64,000 nucleotides of DNA from positions 4,154,001 through 4,218,000 of the forward strand of contig NZ_CP046582.1 in assembly GCF_018141005.1 (NCBI RefSeq), read 5' to 3'. The notes beneath the pieces were generated by a model that had not been told where the DNA came from, made no database searches, and worked only from the letters and a program-made list of their open reading frames with translations. Of the stretch, positions 1 to 8,587 are shown piece by piece (within the stretch, counting starts at the first letter, position 1; each line of letters starts with the position of its first letter). The DNA is from Erwinia sp. E602. GTDB lineage: Bacteria > Pseudomonadota > Gammaproteobacteria > Enterobacterales > Enterobacteriaceae. The position numbers were made by a program, and so were the translations under genes.

Positions 1-1
1 C

Positions 2-541
2 CAGGAATTTGGCCTTGAAAGTATTGACCATATTAATGGTGATACGCCAATTAAGAAACGACATGAAATTGTAAAACGATTCCAGGGTCATCTGGAACAC
101 GATCGTGGTTTCGATCTGTTAGTGCTTGGTCCAAAAGCCGCGGGAACAGGCTTAACGTTAACGGCTGCTACTCATGTTATTCACTTGTCCCGCTGGTGGA
201 ACCCGGCAGTAGAAGAACAGTGTAATGACCGCGTGCACCGCATCGGCCAACGGCATCAGGTTCAGATCCATATGCCGATGGCCATACACGCTGGTTATCA
301 GGAGCACTCTTTCGACTGCTTACTCCAGGGACTTATGTCACGCAAAAGAAACCTGGCACGCGCGGCGCTCTGGCCAATGGGTGACAGTGCAGGTGATATC
401 TCACAGTTGCAGGCTGCTTTAAGAGAAGATCAATCTGAACCTGGCGGAGAAGTTTTGGAGACGAGTATTCAAATGATGTTTGAAAGGGATGCTGAGACGG
501 ACGGAACTAAGATGGAAGATGGATCTTATCGAATTAGTTAG
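2..541 (+). CDS. SNF2-family DEAD/DEAH helicase, C-terminal part (5' end outside window)
   Basis: The reading frame is open from base 2, so only the last ~179 residues are seen. They form the end of the second RecA-like lobe of an SNF2-type ATPase: a GDTPIKKRHEIVKRF segment (motif IV area), then AGTGLTLTAATHVIHLSRWW and NPAVEEQ (motif V), then QCNDRVHRIGQ (motif VI with its arginine finger). These motifs belong to ATP-dependent DNA translocases and remodellers. The ~80 residues after motif VI look unstructured. The substrate cannot be told from the fragment; it may belong to an accessory or defence locus that continues to the left. Confidence 0.8.
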   Translation, partial: QEFGLESIDHINGDTPIKKRHEIVKRFQGHLEHDRGFDLLVLGPKAAGTGLTLTAATHVIHLSRWWNPAVEEQCNDRVHRIGQRHQVQIHMPMAIHAGYQEHSFDCLLQGLMSRKRNLARAALWPMGDSAGDISQLQAALREDQSEPGGEVLETSIQMMFERDAETDGTKMEDGSYRIS

Positions 542-659
542 CTTTCATGATCTTCTTAGTAAACAGATAATGTGAACAAGGATGTTTACATAACTATTAA
601 GCCTTGTGCACCGTACCTCACCGATCCAGAATCAGCACTAAACCAACGAGGCTTGCAAC

Positions 660-818
660 ATGGCAAAAAAAACCACAAAGAGTCAGATCACCCAATCCCA
701 AATCTGCCGTGCCATTGCCAGTTCAACCGCAATTGAGACGGGTGCTTCCGTGCAAAAAATAGAGCATCAACTCAAACAAAACCTGGCACTGGCGAAAGCC
801 GTTGGACTTGCCCGCTAA
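660..818 (+). CDS. Small hypothetical protein (52 aa)
   Basis: ATG at 660 with a weak GAGG about 8 bases upstream; TAA at 816-818. The product is lysine/glutamine/alanine-rich and predicted helical, beginning MAKKTTKSQI and ending LAKAVGLAR. I do not recognise a family. It lies 118 bp after the helicase gene on the same strand and could be its partner or an independent gene. The remaining bases 819-1028 hold nothing I recognise beyond the ribosome-binding site of the next gene. Confidence 0.4.
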   Translation: MAKKTTKSQITQSQICRAIASSTAIETGASVQKIEHQLKQNLALAKAVGLAR

Positions 819-1028
819 TCTGGCAGAAAAGCGCTCCTCCAGCGTATCTCTTTGCCTCTGGATGAATAAGTCATACAAAAAAAGTATGCCCAAATTTCGG
901 AATATGAGCGTAGTTTTGCTGCAAAACGAATCTTAATCCCACGGCATGCGGTTCGAAACGAGCGACCAGTCATCCCTCACCAGCGAACTCCGCACAATCC
1001 CAACAAATTCCCCCTCAAGGAAGAGCAA

Positions 1029-1544
1029 ATGCAAATCGAGCAACTAAACACTCTCTCGGCCAGCCATAACGAGTTAAACGAACTGGTATCCCTGTTAACC
1101 GACTGCGTGGAAAGCGGCGCCTCTGTTGGCTTTCTCGCCCCGCTGGAAACCGGAGAAGCACAACGCTACTGGCAGGGGGTTGCCGCCGATCTGGCTGAAG
1201 GGGGGCGCACGTTGCTGATAGCCCGTGATGCAGGCCGTATCGCCGGAGCCGTGCAGATTAGCTACTGCGGAAAGAAAAACGGCAGCCACCGCGCCGAGGT
1301 GGAAAAACTGATGGTGCATACGGCGTTTCGTCAGCGTGGCGTGGCACAACAGCTGATGGCCGAACTGGAACGACAGGCGCAGGCTAATCAGCGCACCCTG
1401 TTGATACTGGATACCCGAACGGGGGATACGGCGTCAACGCTGTATCGCAAGCTGGGCTATCAGGAGGCAGGCCATATCCCCGGCTTTGCACGCAGCTCGG
1501 CGGGCACGCTGGATGGCACCACCTTTTTTTACAAAGCCCTGTAA
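1029..1544 (+). CDS. GNAT-family N-acetyltransferase
   Basis: 171 residues, the normal size for a single GNAT domain. The acetyl-CoA binding loop is visible as VHTAFRQRGVAQQLM (Q/RxxGxG/A type) near residues 97-111, preceded by the strand AEVEKLMV and followed by LILDTRTGDTASTLYRKLGY, the usual C-terminal half. It should transfer an acetyl group to a small-molecule amine or protein; the substrate is unknown. A good AGGAAG precedes the ATG. The 3' end overlaps the convergent fic gene by 16 bp. Confidence 0.8.
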   Translation: MQIEQLNTLSASHNELNELVSLLTDCVESGASVGFLAPLETGEAQRYWQGVAADLAEGGRTLLIARDAGRIAGAVQISYCGKKNGSHRAEVEKLMVHTAFRQRGVAQQLMAELERQAQANQRTLLILDTRTGDTASTLYRKLGYQEAGHIPGFARSSAGTLDGTTFFYKAL

Positions 1545-2815
1545 GTCACCAGCTGCTCATTCGCGCTAACCGCCACCACCAGCCCCTCCCCCACCAGCAC
1601 CCGCAGATCGCGCCGCGCGGTTTGTGGGGAGATGCCCAGCGCCTCGGCGACTTCCGCGCCGGTGAAGGTTTTGCCGGGCGTGGCTGACAGCACGTTAACC
1701 AGCGTCACCTGGCGCGGGGTCAGGCGGCTGAGCGCGCCGGATTCGAACAGGCGGCGGTCCAGCGCGGCGCGGCGATTGACCAGCGAGTCGATATGTTCCA
1801 GCAGTCCGTTAACCGCCCGGGTGATGATAGTGGCCTGATAATCAAGGAAGTAGGTCAGGTCCATCCCGTCGGTTTCGGTGTACTGGTAGCTGTGCGCATA
1901 GCGTACCGGCGCGTTGTGCAGCAGGCTGCTGATCGACAGGTAGCGAAAGGCCTCGTAACCCGACCTGAGCATAAACCAGTAGAACAGCGCGCGGCTGGTG
2001 CGGCCGTTGCCGTCGCGGAACGGGTGTTCGTGGGCGATCATAAAGTGCAGGATGCTGGCGCGGATCATCGGGTGAACGTAGTCGGTCGATTCGTTAGCCC
2101 AGGCGCAGACGGCCTCCAGCCGGCTCAGAATGCTGTCTGCCGCCGGTGGCCGATAAATAATCTCACCGTCCCGGCCGGCAATCACCACGTCGTCAGTCTC
2201 GCGGAACAGCCCCGGCGTGTAGGTTTTGTCATTAATCCCGCTCATCCCCACCGCGTGAAAGTGGCGGATCAGATCCACGGTCAGGGGTTGCTGCAGATGC
2301 TCCGCAATCTCACTCATCAGCCGGGCGTTACCGGCGATCATCTGCTCGCCTTCCGTGCGCGCGCGCCGTCCGCTGGAGAGCATCTCCCGCGCCACCAGCG
2401 TGGTGGTGTTCGCGCCTTCCAGCTGTGAACTGGTGATGGCCTCACTGAACCGCAGCGGGGCCAGCTCTGCGCCGCTGGCGCTCAGGCGGCGGCGAATATC
2501 ATCCAGGGCGGGGCGGGTGGTGTATCTGTCGACCTGCTCCAGCGCGGCAAGGATGCTCTGCGTCAGGTTAAACCCGGCCTGCTGCCCCCGTTCGTTGCGG
2601 TACGCAATGCGCTGGATGGCCGCGTCGCGGGCCATACGCGTAAAGTGCCACGCCATCGCGGGATCGTCGCCAGGCGCAAGACGATACTGAAAATCATCAA
2701 ACGGCAGATAGCGGCCTTTATCATCAACCAGCCGGTTATAGCGGTTGTAATGCGTCAGCGTCGCCATGCTGATGTCTGAGCTCAACGGAGGTGAGGGGGG
2801 GCGGGTGATTGCCAT
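1529..2815 (-). CDS. Fic-domain protein with C-terminal winged helix
   Basis: Probable protein AMPylase. The active-site loop HPFRDGNGR (residues 264-272; catalytic His264) matches the Fic motif HxFx(D/E)GNGR. An N-terminal inhibitory motif, SSQLEG (129-134), fits (S/T)xxxE(G/N), so this is a self-inhibited class II Fic protein needing no separate antitoxin. Residues ~365-428 form a DNA-binding winged helix (TPRQVTLVNVL... GISPQTARRDLRVL). The Fic_N-Fic-wHTH layout is common; targets are unknown. A second possible start is Met17 at 2767; neither start has a strong ribosome-binding site. Confidence 0.88.
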   Translation of the reverse strand: MAITRPPSPPLSSDISMATLTHYNRYNRLVDDKGRYLPFDDFQYRLAPGDDPAMAWHFTRMARDAAIQRIAYRNERGQQAGFNLTQSILAALEQVDRYTTRPALDDIRRRLSASGAELAPLRFSEAITSSQLEGANTTTLVAREMLSSGRRARTEGEQMIAGNARLMSEIAEHLQQPLTVDLIRHFHAVGMSGINDKTYTPGLFRETDDVVIAGRDGEIIYRPPAADSILSRLEAVCAWANESTDYVHPMIRASILHFMIAHEHPFRDGNGRTSRALFYWFMLRSGYEAFRYLSISSLLHNAPVRYAHSYQYTETDGMDLTYFLDYQATIITRAVNGLLEHIDSLVNRRAALDRRLFESGALSRLTPRQVTLVNVLSATPGKTFTGAEVAEALGISPQTARRDLRVLVGEGLVVAVSANEQLVTYRAL

Positions 2816-2917
2816 AAACTACGCTCAAAAATTGAATATTGGTTCTAGTTTAGACATTGAAGAGCGGTTACAGCAAAATTTTCGCTTCATTGATGATAAA
2901 GGTTCGCAAACTCTCTC

Positions 2918-2983
2918 TTAACGTTTAGCCGCCAGCTCCCTCATCTGGGCCTGCAGAGAGTCGTGCACCTGCTGGTTATTCAT
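2918..2983 (-). CDS. Candidate micro-ORF (21 aa) between chemoreceptor and fic
   Basis: ATG at 2981-2983, TAA at 2918-2920; product MNNQQVHDSLQAQMRELAAK plus R, an amphipathic helix. The reason to list it is a strong ribosome-binding sequence, GGAAGAGG, six bases before the ATG. It starts just after the chemoreceptor terminator and reads toward fic. It could be a leader peptide, a true microprotein or a relic; no family is recognised. Confidence 0.3.
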   Translation of the reverse strand: MNNQQVHDSLQAQMRELAAKR

Positions 2984-3012
2984 GTTCAGCCTCTTCCTGT
3001 GTGCAGGCAAAT

Positions 3013-3036
3013 GAAAAAAGGCCCCACAGGGGCCTT
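3013..3036 (-). terminator. Intrinsic terminator of the chemoreceptor gene
   Basis: On the minus strand an 8-bp perfect stem (AAGGCCCC / GGGGCCTT, 3-base loop) is followed by six T. It sits 24 bp past the chemoreceptor stop codon. Confidence 0.85.
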
Positions 3037-3059
3037 GATTAGTCTTTTAGCGTAATGAA

Positions 3060-4673
3060 TCAGAACGAACTCCAGTTCTCATCCCCGCCCCCGGTCTTCG
3101 CCGCAATCAGCGCCGGCTGCGGTCTTTTCAGCTCAGGCTTACGCCCTGCGCCGGGCCCGGCCGATCGGCCCGCATCCGCGTCACCGCTTCTCTCGCGCAG
3201 CTTAAATTCGCCCACCAGCTCCGCCATTACCGCGGCCTGTGCCGACATGGCGTGGGCGGCGCTGGCGGACTCTTCCACCAGCGCGGCGTGCTGCTGGGTG
3301 GTGGTGTCGATCTGGCCGATAGCCTGGTTAATCTGGCGGATGCCGTCGCTCTGTTCGTGGGCGGCGCGGGCGATGTCGTTGATCAGCCGTTCCACGTCGC
3401 CGGCGTTGCCGACCATCTCGCGGATCACCGCACCGGTCTGTTCAATCAGCTGCCGCCCGGTTCCGGCCTGGGTTACCGAGGCGTCGATCAGCGCTTTGAT
3501 ATCTTTCGCGGCGGTGGCGCTCTTCTGCGCCAGGCTGCGCACTTCTCCGGCGACGACCGCAAAGCCTTTGCCCTGCTCGCCGGCGCGGGCGGCTTCCACC
3601 GCCGCGTTAAGGGCAAGGATATTGGTCTGGAAAGCGATTGCCTCAATGACGTTGATAATCTCCGACATTTTCTGTGCAGACTGGTGGATGCCCTGCACCT
3701 GTTCGGTGGTTTTCTGCATCATGGCGGTGTTGCGCTGCATAATGCCGCTCCCTTCCGCCACCAGCCGCTGCACCTGGCGGGCGTTGTCGGCGGTGTTTTC
3801 CACCGTGGCGGTCAGCTGCCCCAGCGCCGAGGCGGTCTGCTCCAGCGCGCTGGCCTGCTCTTCGGTGCGTGAGGAGAGGTCCTGATTGCCCGCCGCGATC
3901 TGTGAGGCGGCACTGGCCACCGAACCGGCGCCGCTGCGGATCTGGCCCAGCATCTGGCTGACGTTAATCGCGGTATTTTTCAGGCCAGTCAGCAGCGCGC
4001 CAACGTCATCCCGGTGATAGCGCTCCTTAAACGCGGTGGTCATATCGCCGCGCCCGCTCGCTTCAATCCCCGCCAGCGCCTCGGCCAGCGGCCGCGTAAT
4101 GCTGCGCGAAATCGCACGCATCACCAGCACGCCGGCGATCGCCGCCAGCAGCGCCACCAGCGAGAAAATCAGGTTGTTGCGGTCAAGCCCGGCGGCCAGG
4201 CGGTCCATCTCGCCGGCCAGCACCACGTTGAGGTCGTCCAGCAGCAGCTTCTGCTGCGCGTCCAGCTGTTCCAGCGCACCGGCAACGGCGGTTTTTTCCA
4301 GCGTCTCCGCGTGCGTTTTGAAGTAGTGCTGCTGCTGGCTGACGAATTTCTCCCACACCTGGCGGTCACCCTGCAGATCTTCCGGCACCACGCTGTCGAT
4401 CATCGCGGCGATCCTGCCCTGCAGTTCGCGATAGGCGTTCATCGCCTGCGGATCGCGGCTGGTGACGTAGTTTTTATTCACCCCGGCGATGGCCAGGTTG
4501 CTGTCGTAGAGATCGTTGACCGTCGCCGTGCGCGCCATCGATCCTTTAATGGTCGAGTAGCTGTACTGGTTAACGGCAAACAGCAGCACGATAAACGCCA
4601 GCAGGGTGCCGAACCCCACCAGCAACTTTCTGGAAACAGACAAATTACTCAATAGCGACATGGCAGGGATCAT
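3060..4673 (-). CDS. Methyl-accepting chemotaxis protein
   Basis: Inner-membrane chemoreceptor of 537 residues. Order: TM1 (LLVGFGTLLAFIVLLFAV), a periplasmic four-helix-bundle sensor (~35-170), TM2 (LIFSLVALLAAIAGVLVM), HAMP (~190-245), then the signalling hairpin with the conserved tip EAIAFQTNILALNAAVEAA. The C-terminus ends ENWSSF, a variant of the NWETF tether that recruits CheR/CheB. The ligand is unknown. The likelier start is Met5 at 4661. A sigma-28-type promoter lies directly upstream. Confidence 0.92.
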   Translation of the reverse strand: MIPAMSLLSNLSVSRKLLVGFGTLLAFIVLLFAVNQYSYSTIKGSMARTATVNDLYDSNLAIAGVNKNYVTSRDPQAMNAYRELQGRIAAMIDSVVPEDLQGDRQVWEKFVSQQQHYFKTHAETLEKTAVAGALEQLDAQQKLLLDDLNVVLAGEMDRLAAGLDRNNLIFSLVALLAAIAGVLVMRAISRSITRPLAEALAGIEASGRGDMTTAFKERYHRDDVGALLTGLKNTAINVSQMLGQIRSGAGSVASAASQIAAGNQDLSSRTEEQASALEQTASALGQLTATVENTADNARQVQRLVAEGSGIMQRNTAMMQKTTEQVQGIHQSAQKMSEIINVIEAIAFQTNILALNAAVEAARAGEQGKGFAVVAGEVRSLAQKSATAAKDIKALIDASVTQAGTGRQLIEQTGAVIREMVGNAGDVERLINDIARAAHEQSDGIRQINQAIGQIDTTTQQHAALVEESASAAHAMSAQAAVMAELVGEFKLRERSGDADAGRSAGPGAGRKPELKRPQPALIAAKTGGGDENWSSF

Positions 4674-4699
4674 CCGTAAAATGAGGAAAATTGCTGAAG

Positions 4700-4726
4700 T
4701 TATCGGCAGTCAGGCGCTGAACTTAA
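4700..4726 (-). promoter_or_regulatory. Sigma-28 (FliA) promoter of the chemoreceptor
   Basis: On the minus strand TTAAGTTC, an 11-base spacer, then GCCGATAA. The -10 box equals the FliA consensus and the -35 differs from TAAAGTTT slightly. It lies 27 bp upstream of the chemoreceptor start, which places the receptor in the late flagellar regulon. The rest of 4727-4985 shows nothing else recognisable. Confidence 0.8.
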
Positions 4727-4985
4727 TAGTGAGAGGGAGAAAAAGTAACGATAAATGATAATGTTACGACTTTATTAAACGAAGTCGCTATCGATGGTTA
4801 ATCAGCCAACCGATCGCGTCAGTTTGCCGATCGGCGATCTCCGGCAGGCGAATTTGCGGTGATTAGCGGCAGGCCGCTTCAGCATAAATGAAGTGTTTTA
4901 CCGCGCGGCGCGATCGATTTACTCATCCATCGGCACCGCGCTTCAGGTTATGATGTCGCCCTTCATGAAAACCCTGGCATAAACG

Positions 4986-5450
4986 ATGTTAAAACTGGAT
5001 AAAACCGATCGGGCGATTCTGGCCGAACTGCAAAAGGATGGCCGCATCGCCAATAATGCGCTGGCCGAGAAAGTCGGCCTCTCCCCCTCCCCCTGCCTGC
5101 GGCGGGTGAAGGCGCTGGAGGAGGCGGGCGCCATCGAGCGCTACGCGGCGATCCTCAACCCGAAGGCGGTGGGGATGGAGATGACGGTGTTTGTGCGCAT
5201 CTGGCTGACCAGCCAGGATGCCGATACGGTGGATCACTTCTCGCGTGAGGTGCGGGCGATGCCGGAGGTGGTGGAGTGCCATCTGATGGTCGGCGACTGT
5301 GATTTTATCCTGCGGGTGATGACCGCCGATCTGGCCGCCTATCGCCGCTTCCAGACCGAGTATCTGACCCGCATTCGCGGCGTGCAGAGCGTAAAGACCG
5401 ACCTGCCGATGCAGACCATCAAGCAGACCACCGAGATCCCGCTGCGTTAA
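4986..5450 (+). CDS. Lrp/AsnC-family transcriptional regulator
   Basis: 154 residues, full family length. The N-terminal helix-turn-helix reads LDKTDRAILAELQKDGRIAN...LAEKVGLSPSPCLRRVKALEE; the C-terminal RAM domain (MEMTVFVRIWL... HLMVGDCDFILRVM) binds an amino-acid effector. It is convergent with azlCD, so regulation of those genes is possible but not shown by a shared promoter. Effector unknown. Confidence 0.88.
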   Translation: MLKLDKTDRAILAELQKDGRIANNALAEKVGLSPSPCLRRVKALEEAGAIERYAAILNPKAVGMEMTVFVRIWLTSQDADTVDHFSREVRAMPEVVECHLMVGDCDFILRVMTADLAAYRRFQTEYLTRIRGVQSVKTDLPMQTIKQTTEIPLR

Positions 5451-5525
5451 GCCGCGCCCGGCGGCCCGTCACCGGCCATCGCTGACCGGGTCAACGGCTG
5501 CAAATCCGCAGTGGGCTGGCAGCCC

Positions 5526-5622
5526 GGCAGTACGGTGGCGAAGCGGACTACAGTCGCGCACACCGTACGGCGGTGAAGTGAGCGACTACAGCGCAGGCAG
5601 TACGGCGCGAAGCGGCTTACAG
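5526..5622. repeat. Degenerate ~35-bp tandem repeat
   Basis: Three related blocks built on GGCAGTACGG(T)GGCGAAGCGG-CTACAG lie between the Lrp-type gene and azlD, the last running into the azlD stop. Copies 1 and 3 are nearly the same and the middle one is diverged. Confidence 0.5.
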
Positions 5623-5910
5623 CAGCGCGCGCAGCACGGCGGTGGCGGCCACGCTGATCGCCACCACCGGCAGCAGCGAGAAGCGCATCGCGGCCAGCAG
5701 TGACACGGCCAGCGCCAGCAGGTCGGCCGGGTTAGTGGTGACAAAGTGCGGCGCGATAACGGTAATCAGCACGCAGCCGGGCGCGGCATCCATCACCGCG
5801 CGGGTGCGCGGCCCCAGCGTGCGCCGCCGCAGCAGCAGATAGCCGGCGACGCGGGTCAGATAGGTGGTCAGCGCCATCAGCACAATGGTCAGGGTGGTCA
5901 GCGAAATCAT
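5617..5910 (-). CDS. azlD: AzlD-type branched-chain amino acid exporter subunit
   Basis: 97 residues with about four membrane segments (TLTIVLMALTTYLTRVAGYL at the N-terminus, PVVAISVAATAVLRALL at the end), the standard size for the small AzlD subunit (YgaH type). The chosen ATG (5908-5910) overlaps the TGA of azlC, so the two are translationally coupled. Together they should export branched-chain amino acids or analogues. Confidence 0.85.
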   Translation of the reverse strand: MISLTTLTIVLMALTTYLTRVAGYLLLRRRTLGPRTRAVMDAAPGCVLITVIAPHFVTTNPADLLALAVSLLAAMRFSLLPVVAISVAATAVLRALL

Positions 5911-6641
5911 GACTTCTTCCCGAACAGCAGAATCGCGGCCAGCCCACTGATTGCCCCCACCGGCACATAGGCCGCGCCGGGCACGTAGTGGTAGGTGGTG
6001 GCTGCCGCCACCAGGCTGACCAGCCACGGCAGCGCCGCCCGCATCCCCTTCCACATTCCGCGCAGCAGCACAAAGAACACCGCCGGGAAGGCCATATCAA
6101 AGCCCCAGCGGCTGATATCCCCCAGCGCCGGGCCGACGATCACACCCGCGGTGGTGGAGGTGATCCACACCAGCCACAGCGCCCCCGCCAGCCCGGCGTA
6201 AAAGCCGCCGCTGAAGGCCGGCCCAATACCGGCGGCTCTGCGGCGCGCGCTGTCGGCCATGCTGATCGCCCAGCTCTCATCACACATAAAGAACAGCGCG
6301 GGCAGAACTTTACGGGCGGGCAGATGGCTGAGGTACGGCGCCAGCGACGCCCCCATCACCAGATGGCGGCTGTTAACCAGCAGGCTGACCAGCACGATGG
6401 TCAGCACCTGCGGCGGCGAAGTCCACAGCGCCAGCGCCGCAAACTCTGAGCCGCCGGCAAAGTTCAGGCCGGTCATCAGCCCGAGGCTGGCCACGGAAAG
6501 GCCTTTCTGCGCCGCCTGCGCACCGAGCAGCAGACCAAAAGGCAGCACGCCGAGCATTACCGGCAGGGCGGCGATCGCGCCGCGAGAGATTTCGGCGGAT
6601 AATCCGGCCGTTCGGCTACTACAGGACTCTGAAATCGACAT
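5907..6641 (-). CDS. azlC: AzlC-type branched-chain amino acid exporter subunit
   Basis: 244 residues, all-helical membrane protein of the AzlC/YgaZ family. Family hallmarks include AALPVMLGVLPFGLLLGAQA near the N-terminus, GLNFAGGSEFAALALW, and LVNSRHLVMGASLAPYL. It is the first gene of a two-gene unit with azlD. The upstream stretch 6642-6934 contains no convincing gene. Confidence 0.88.
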   Translation of the reverse strand: MSISESCSSRTAGLSAEISRGAIAALPVMLGVLPFGLLLGAQAAQKGLSVASLGLMTGLNFAGGSEFAALALWTSPPQVLTIVLVSLLVNSRHLVMGASLAPYLSHLPARKVLPALFFMCDESWAISMADSARRRAAGIGPAFSGGFYAGLAGALWLVWITSTTAGVIVGPALGDISRWGFDMAFPAVFFVLLRGMWKGMRAALPWLVSLVAAATTYHYVPGAAYVPVGAISGLAAILLFGKKS

Positions 6642-6934
6642 CGGGGCCTCCGTTAAGGCCCGCTATTATAAGAGAATCCTCTTAGAATCGGGTTGCGATT
6701 GTTGACAAAAAGCGCGCGTAAGCAGGAATAAAAATGCGCATAGTGCAGTAAAAGCAAAAGATAATTGCGCTGGTATACGCCCATCGAAATACCTTGTGCT
6801 AAAGAGCCTGACTTTTTCTTCACGCTTGGGCCAGTCATCCTTTTGATCACCTTCTTCCAGAACCGCACAGGATACATTCCGCCAGCTTATGACGGTGGGC
6901 GGGCTGGCACCAGGTGCCTCGCCCAGCCCGACAG

Positions 6935-7837
6935 TTATCTTTGGAAGGCGGATTTCCGCTTTAGGGTCACCGCGCCTTCCGCCACCAGCGCCAGTACCGC
7001 CAGCCAGATAGCGATATAGGTTGGCCACTGGGCTGCGGGAATGCTCTCCCCAAGCAGCAGCGACACGACCACCAGCAGCACCGGTTCCACGTAGATCAGC
7101 AGGCCAAAAAGCGACAGGTTGAGACGCGGTGCCGACAGCGCCTGCAACACCAGCGCCGCGGCGCTGATCGTCCCCAGACCGGCAATCAACCACGGCAGAG
7201 CGGCCGTCCACTCGGTGGACGCCGCGCTGTGCAGCACAAACAGCAGGCTGACCGGCAGGCTGAAAGCCATATCGATCCAGGTCGCCCCCAGCGTGTTGGT
7301 ATCGGTAACGCGCCGCAGCCAGAAATACCCGGGATAGCCAAGACAGACCACCAGCGCTGGCCATGAGAGCATACGCGCCACCGCCAGCTGGCAGGCAATG
7401 CCGATCACCGCCAGCACGCAGGCCAGCAGCTGAAGACGGCTGATGCGGTCTTTAAAGGCCAGACGGCCGATGATCACCATGCTGATCGGCAGCAGAAAAT
7501 AGCCGAGCGAAACGTCAAGGCCGTAACCGTTGATTGGAGCCCACATAAACAGCCACAGCTGGGCACCGAGCAGCAGCGCCGAGAGCAGGCGTTGCGCCAG
7601 ATAGCGCAGGGAACGGCACGCCAGGCGGGTAATCAGCCGCACCTCGTGCCAGCGCCCGCTGGCCAGCACAAACAGCGCCATGCACGGCACGGTCAGCAGC
7701 ATCCGCCAGCCGTAGATGGCGTCGCCGTTTAGCGGGGCGAGCAGGTGCGTCCAGGCATACAGCAGCGCGAACAGCGCCGACCCCATCACGTTCAGCAGCA
7801 CGCCGCCTGAACTGTTTAACCCACCGCTCTGCGCCAT
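6935..7837 (-). CDS. EamA/RarD-type drug-metabolite transporter
   Basis: 300 residues with about ten membrane helices in two EamA repeats (WLFMWAPINGYGLDVSLGYF with FLLPISMVIIGRLAF; LFGLLIYVEPVLLVVVSLLLGE), closest in look to RarD-type permeases. It probably exports amino acids or related metabolites. It is divergent from an Lrp-type regulator 145 bp away, a common exporter-regulator pairing. Confidence 0.82.
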   Translation of the reverse strand: MAQSGGLNSSGGVLLNVMGSALFALLYAWTHLLAPLNGDAIYGWRMLLTVPCMALFVLASGRWHEVRLITRLACRSLRYLAQRLLSALLLGAQLWLFMWAPINGYGLDVSLGYFLLPISMVIIGRLAFKDRISRLQLLACVLAVIGIACQLAVARMLSWPALVVCLGYPGYFWLRRVTDTNTLGATWIDMAFSLPVSLLFVLHSAASTEWTAALPWLIAGLGTISAAALVLQALSAPRLNLSLFGLLIYVEPVLLVVVSLLLGESIPAAQWPTYIAIWLAVLALVAEGAVTLKRKSAFQR

Positions 7838-7982
7838 AATGCCGTTACTCCTGTCCGTGTCCTGTTGTTTAGCCTGGTCACGACCAGGCTGCTTACCCGC
7901 ATGCTACGGGCATGGCAATTTATTGCATTCAGGCCGATAATTGGGCGCAAAATACGTACTCAAAATGAGAAATTTTCCCGCA

Positions 7983-8462
7983 ATGAATAAAAACCCGGCC
8001 CCGGATAGCTTCGACCTGGCCCTGCTGGCGCTGCTGCAACAGGACAACAGCCTGCCGCTGCGCGAGCTGGCAGAAAAAGTGCATCTCTCCACGGCATCGG
8101 TGCAGCGGCGCATTCAGCGGCTGAAGAAGGCGGGATTTATTCTGGCCAGCACGGCGGTGCTGGATCCGGATAAGGTCGGCCAGGCGATCACGCTGATCGT
8201 TGAAGTGCACGTCGATCGCACCCATGCAGACGATCTGGCAGCGCTGAAGCAGCAGTTTGCCATCCCGGAGGTGCAGCAGTGCTATTACGTCACCGGCGAT
8301 GCGGACTTTATGCTGGTGATCACGGTGGCCACCATGACCGAATTCCAGCAGCTGACGCAGCGGCTGTTCCACGATAACAGCAACGTCAAATGGTTCAGAA
8401 CCACGGTAGTGCTGGAGCGGATTAAAGCCACGCTGCAGGTGCCTTTAAAGAGACCCGCCTGA
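7983..8462 (+). CDS. Lrp/AsnC-family regulator divergent from the EamA transporter
   Basis: 159 residues from the chosen ATG (MNKNPAPDSFDLALLALLQQ); in-frame starts further up at 7941 would add an untypical tail. HTH: LAEKVHLSTASVQRRIQRLKK; RAM domain: AITLIVEVHVDR...CYYVTGDADFMLVITV. By position it likely controls the divergent EamA transporter in response to an amino acid (inference). Confidence 0.85.
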   Translation: MNKNPAPDSFDLALLALLQQDNSLPLRELAEKVHLSTASVQRRIQRLKKAGFILASTAVLDPDKVGQAITLIVEVHVDRTHADDLAALKQQFAIPEVQQCYYVTGDADFMLVITVATMTEFQQLTQRLFHDNSNVKWFRTTVVLERIKATLQVPLKRPA

Positions 8463-8587
8463 CTTCCGTTAATAGCGGATAACTGAACGAGCTGGCAGAA
8501 GATGACGTAGTAAAACCCGCCAGCTTAGCGATTTTATTAATTAGCCCTGCCCTGACGGACATGGATTTAAACAGAATAAATTGAAAA

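Noticed and set aside
1793..2428. 211-aa plus-strand ORF opposite fic
   Set aside because: Antisense shadow of a gene with clear Fic motifs.
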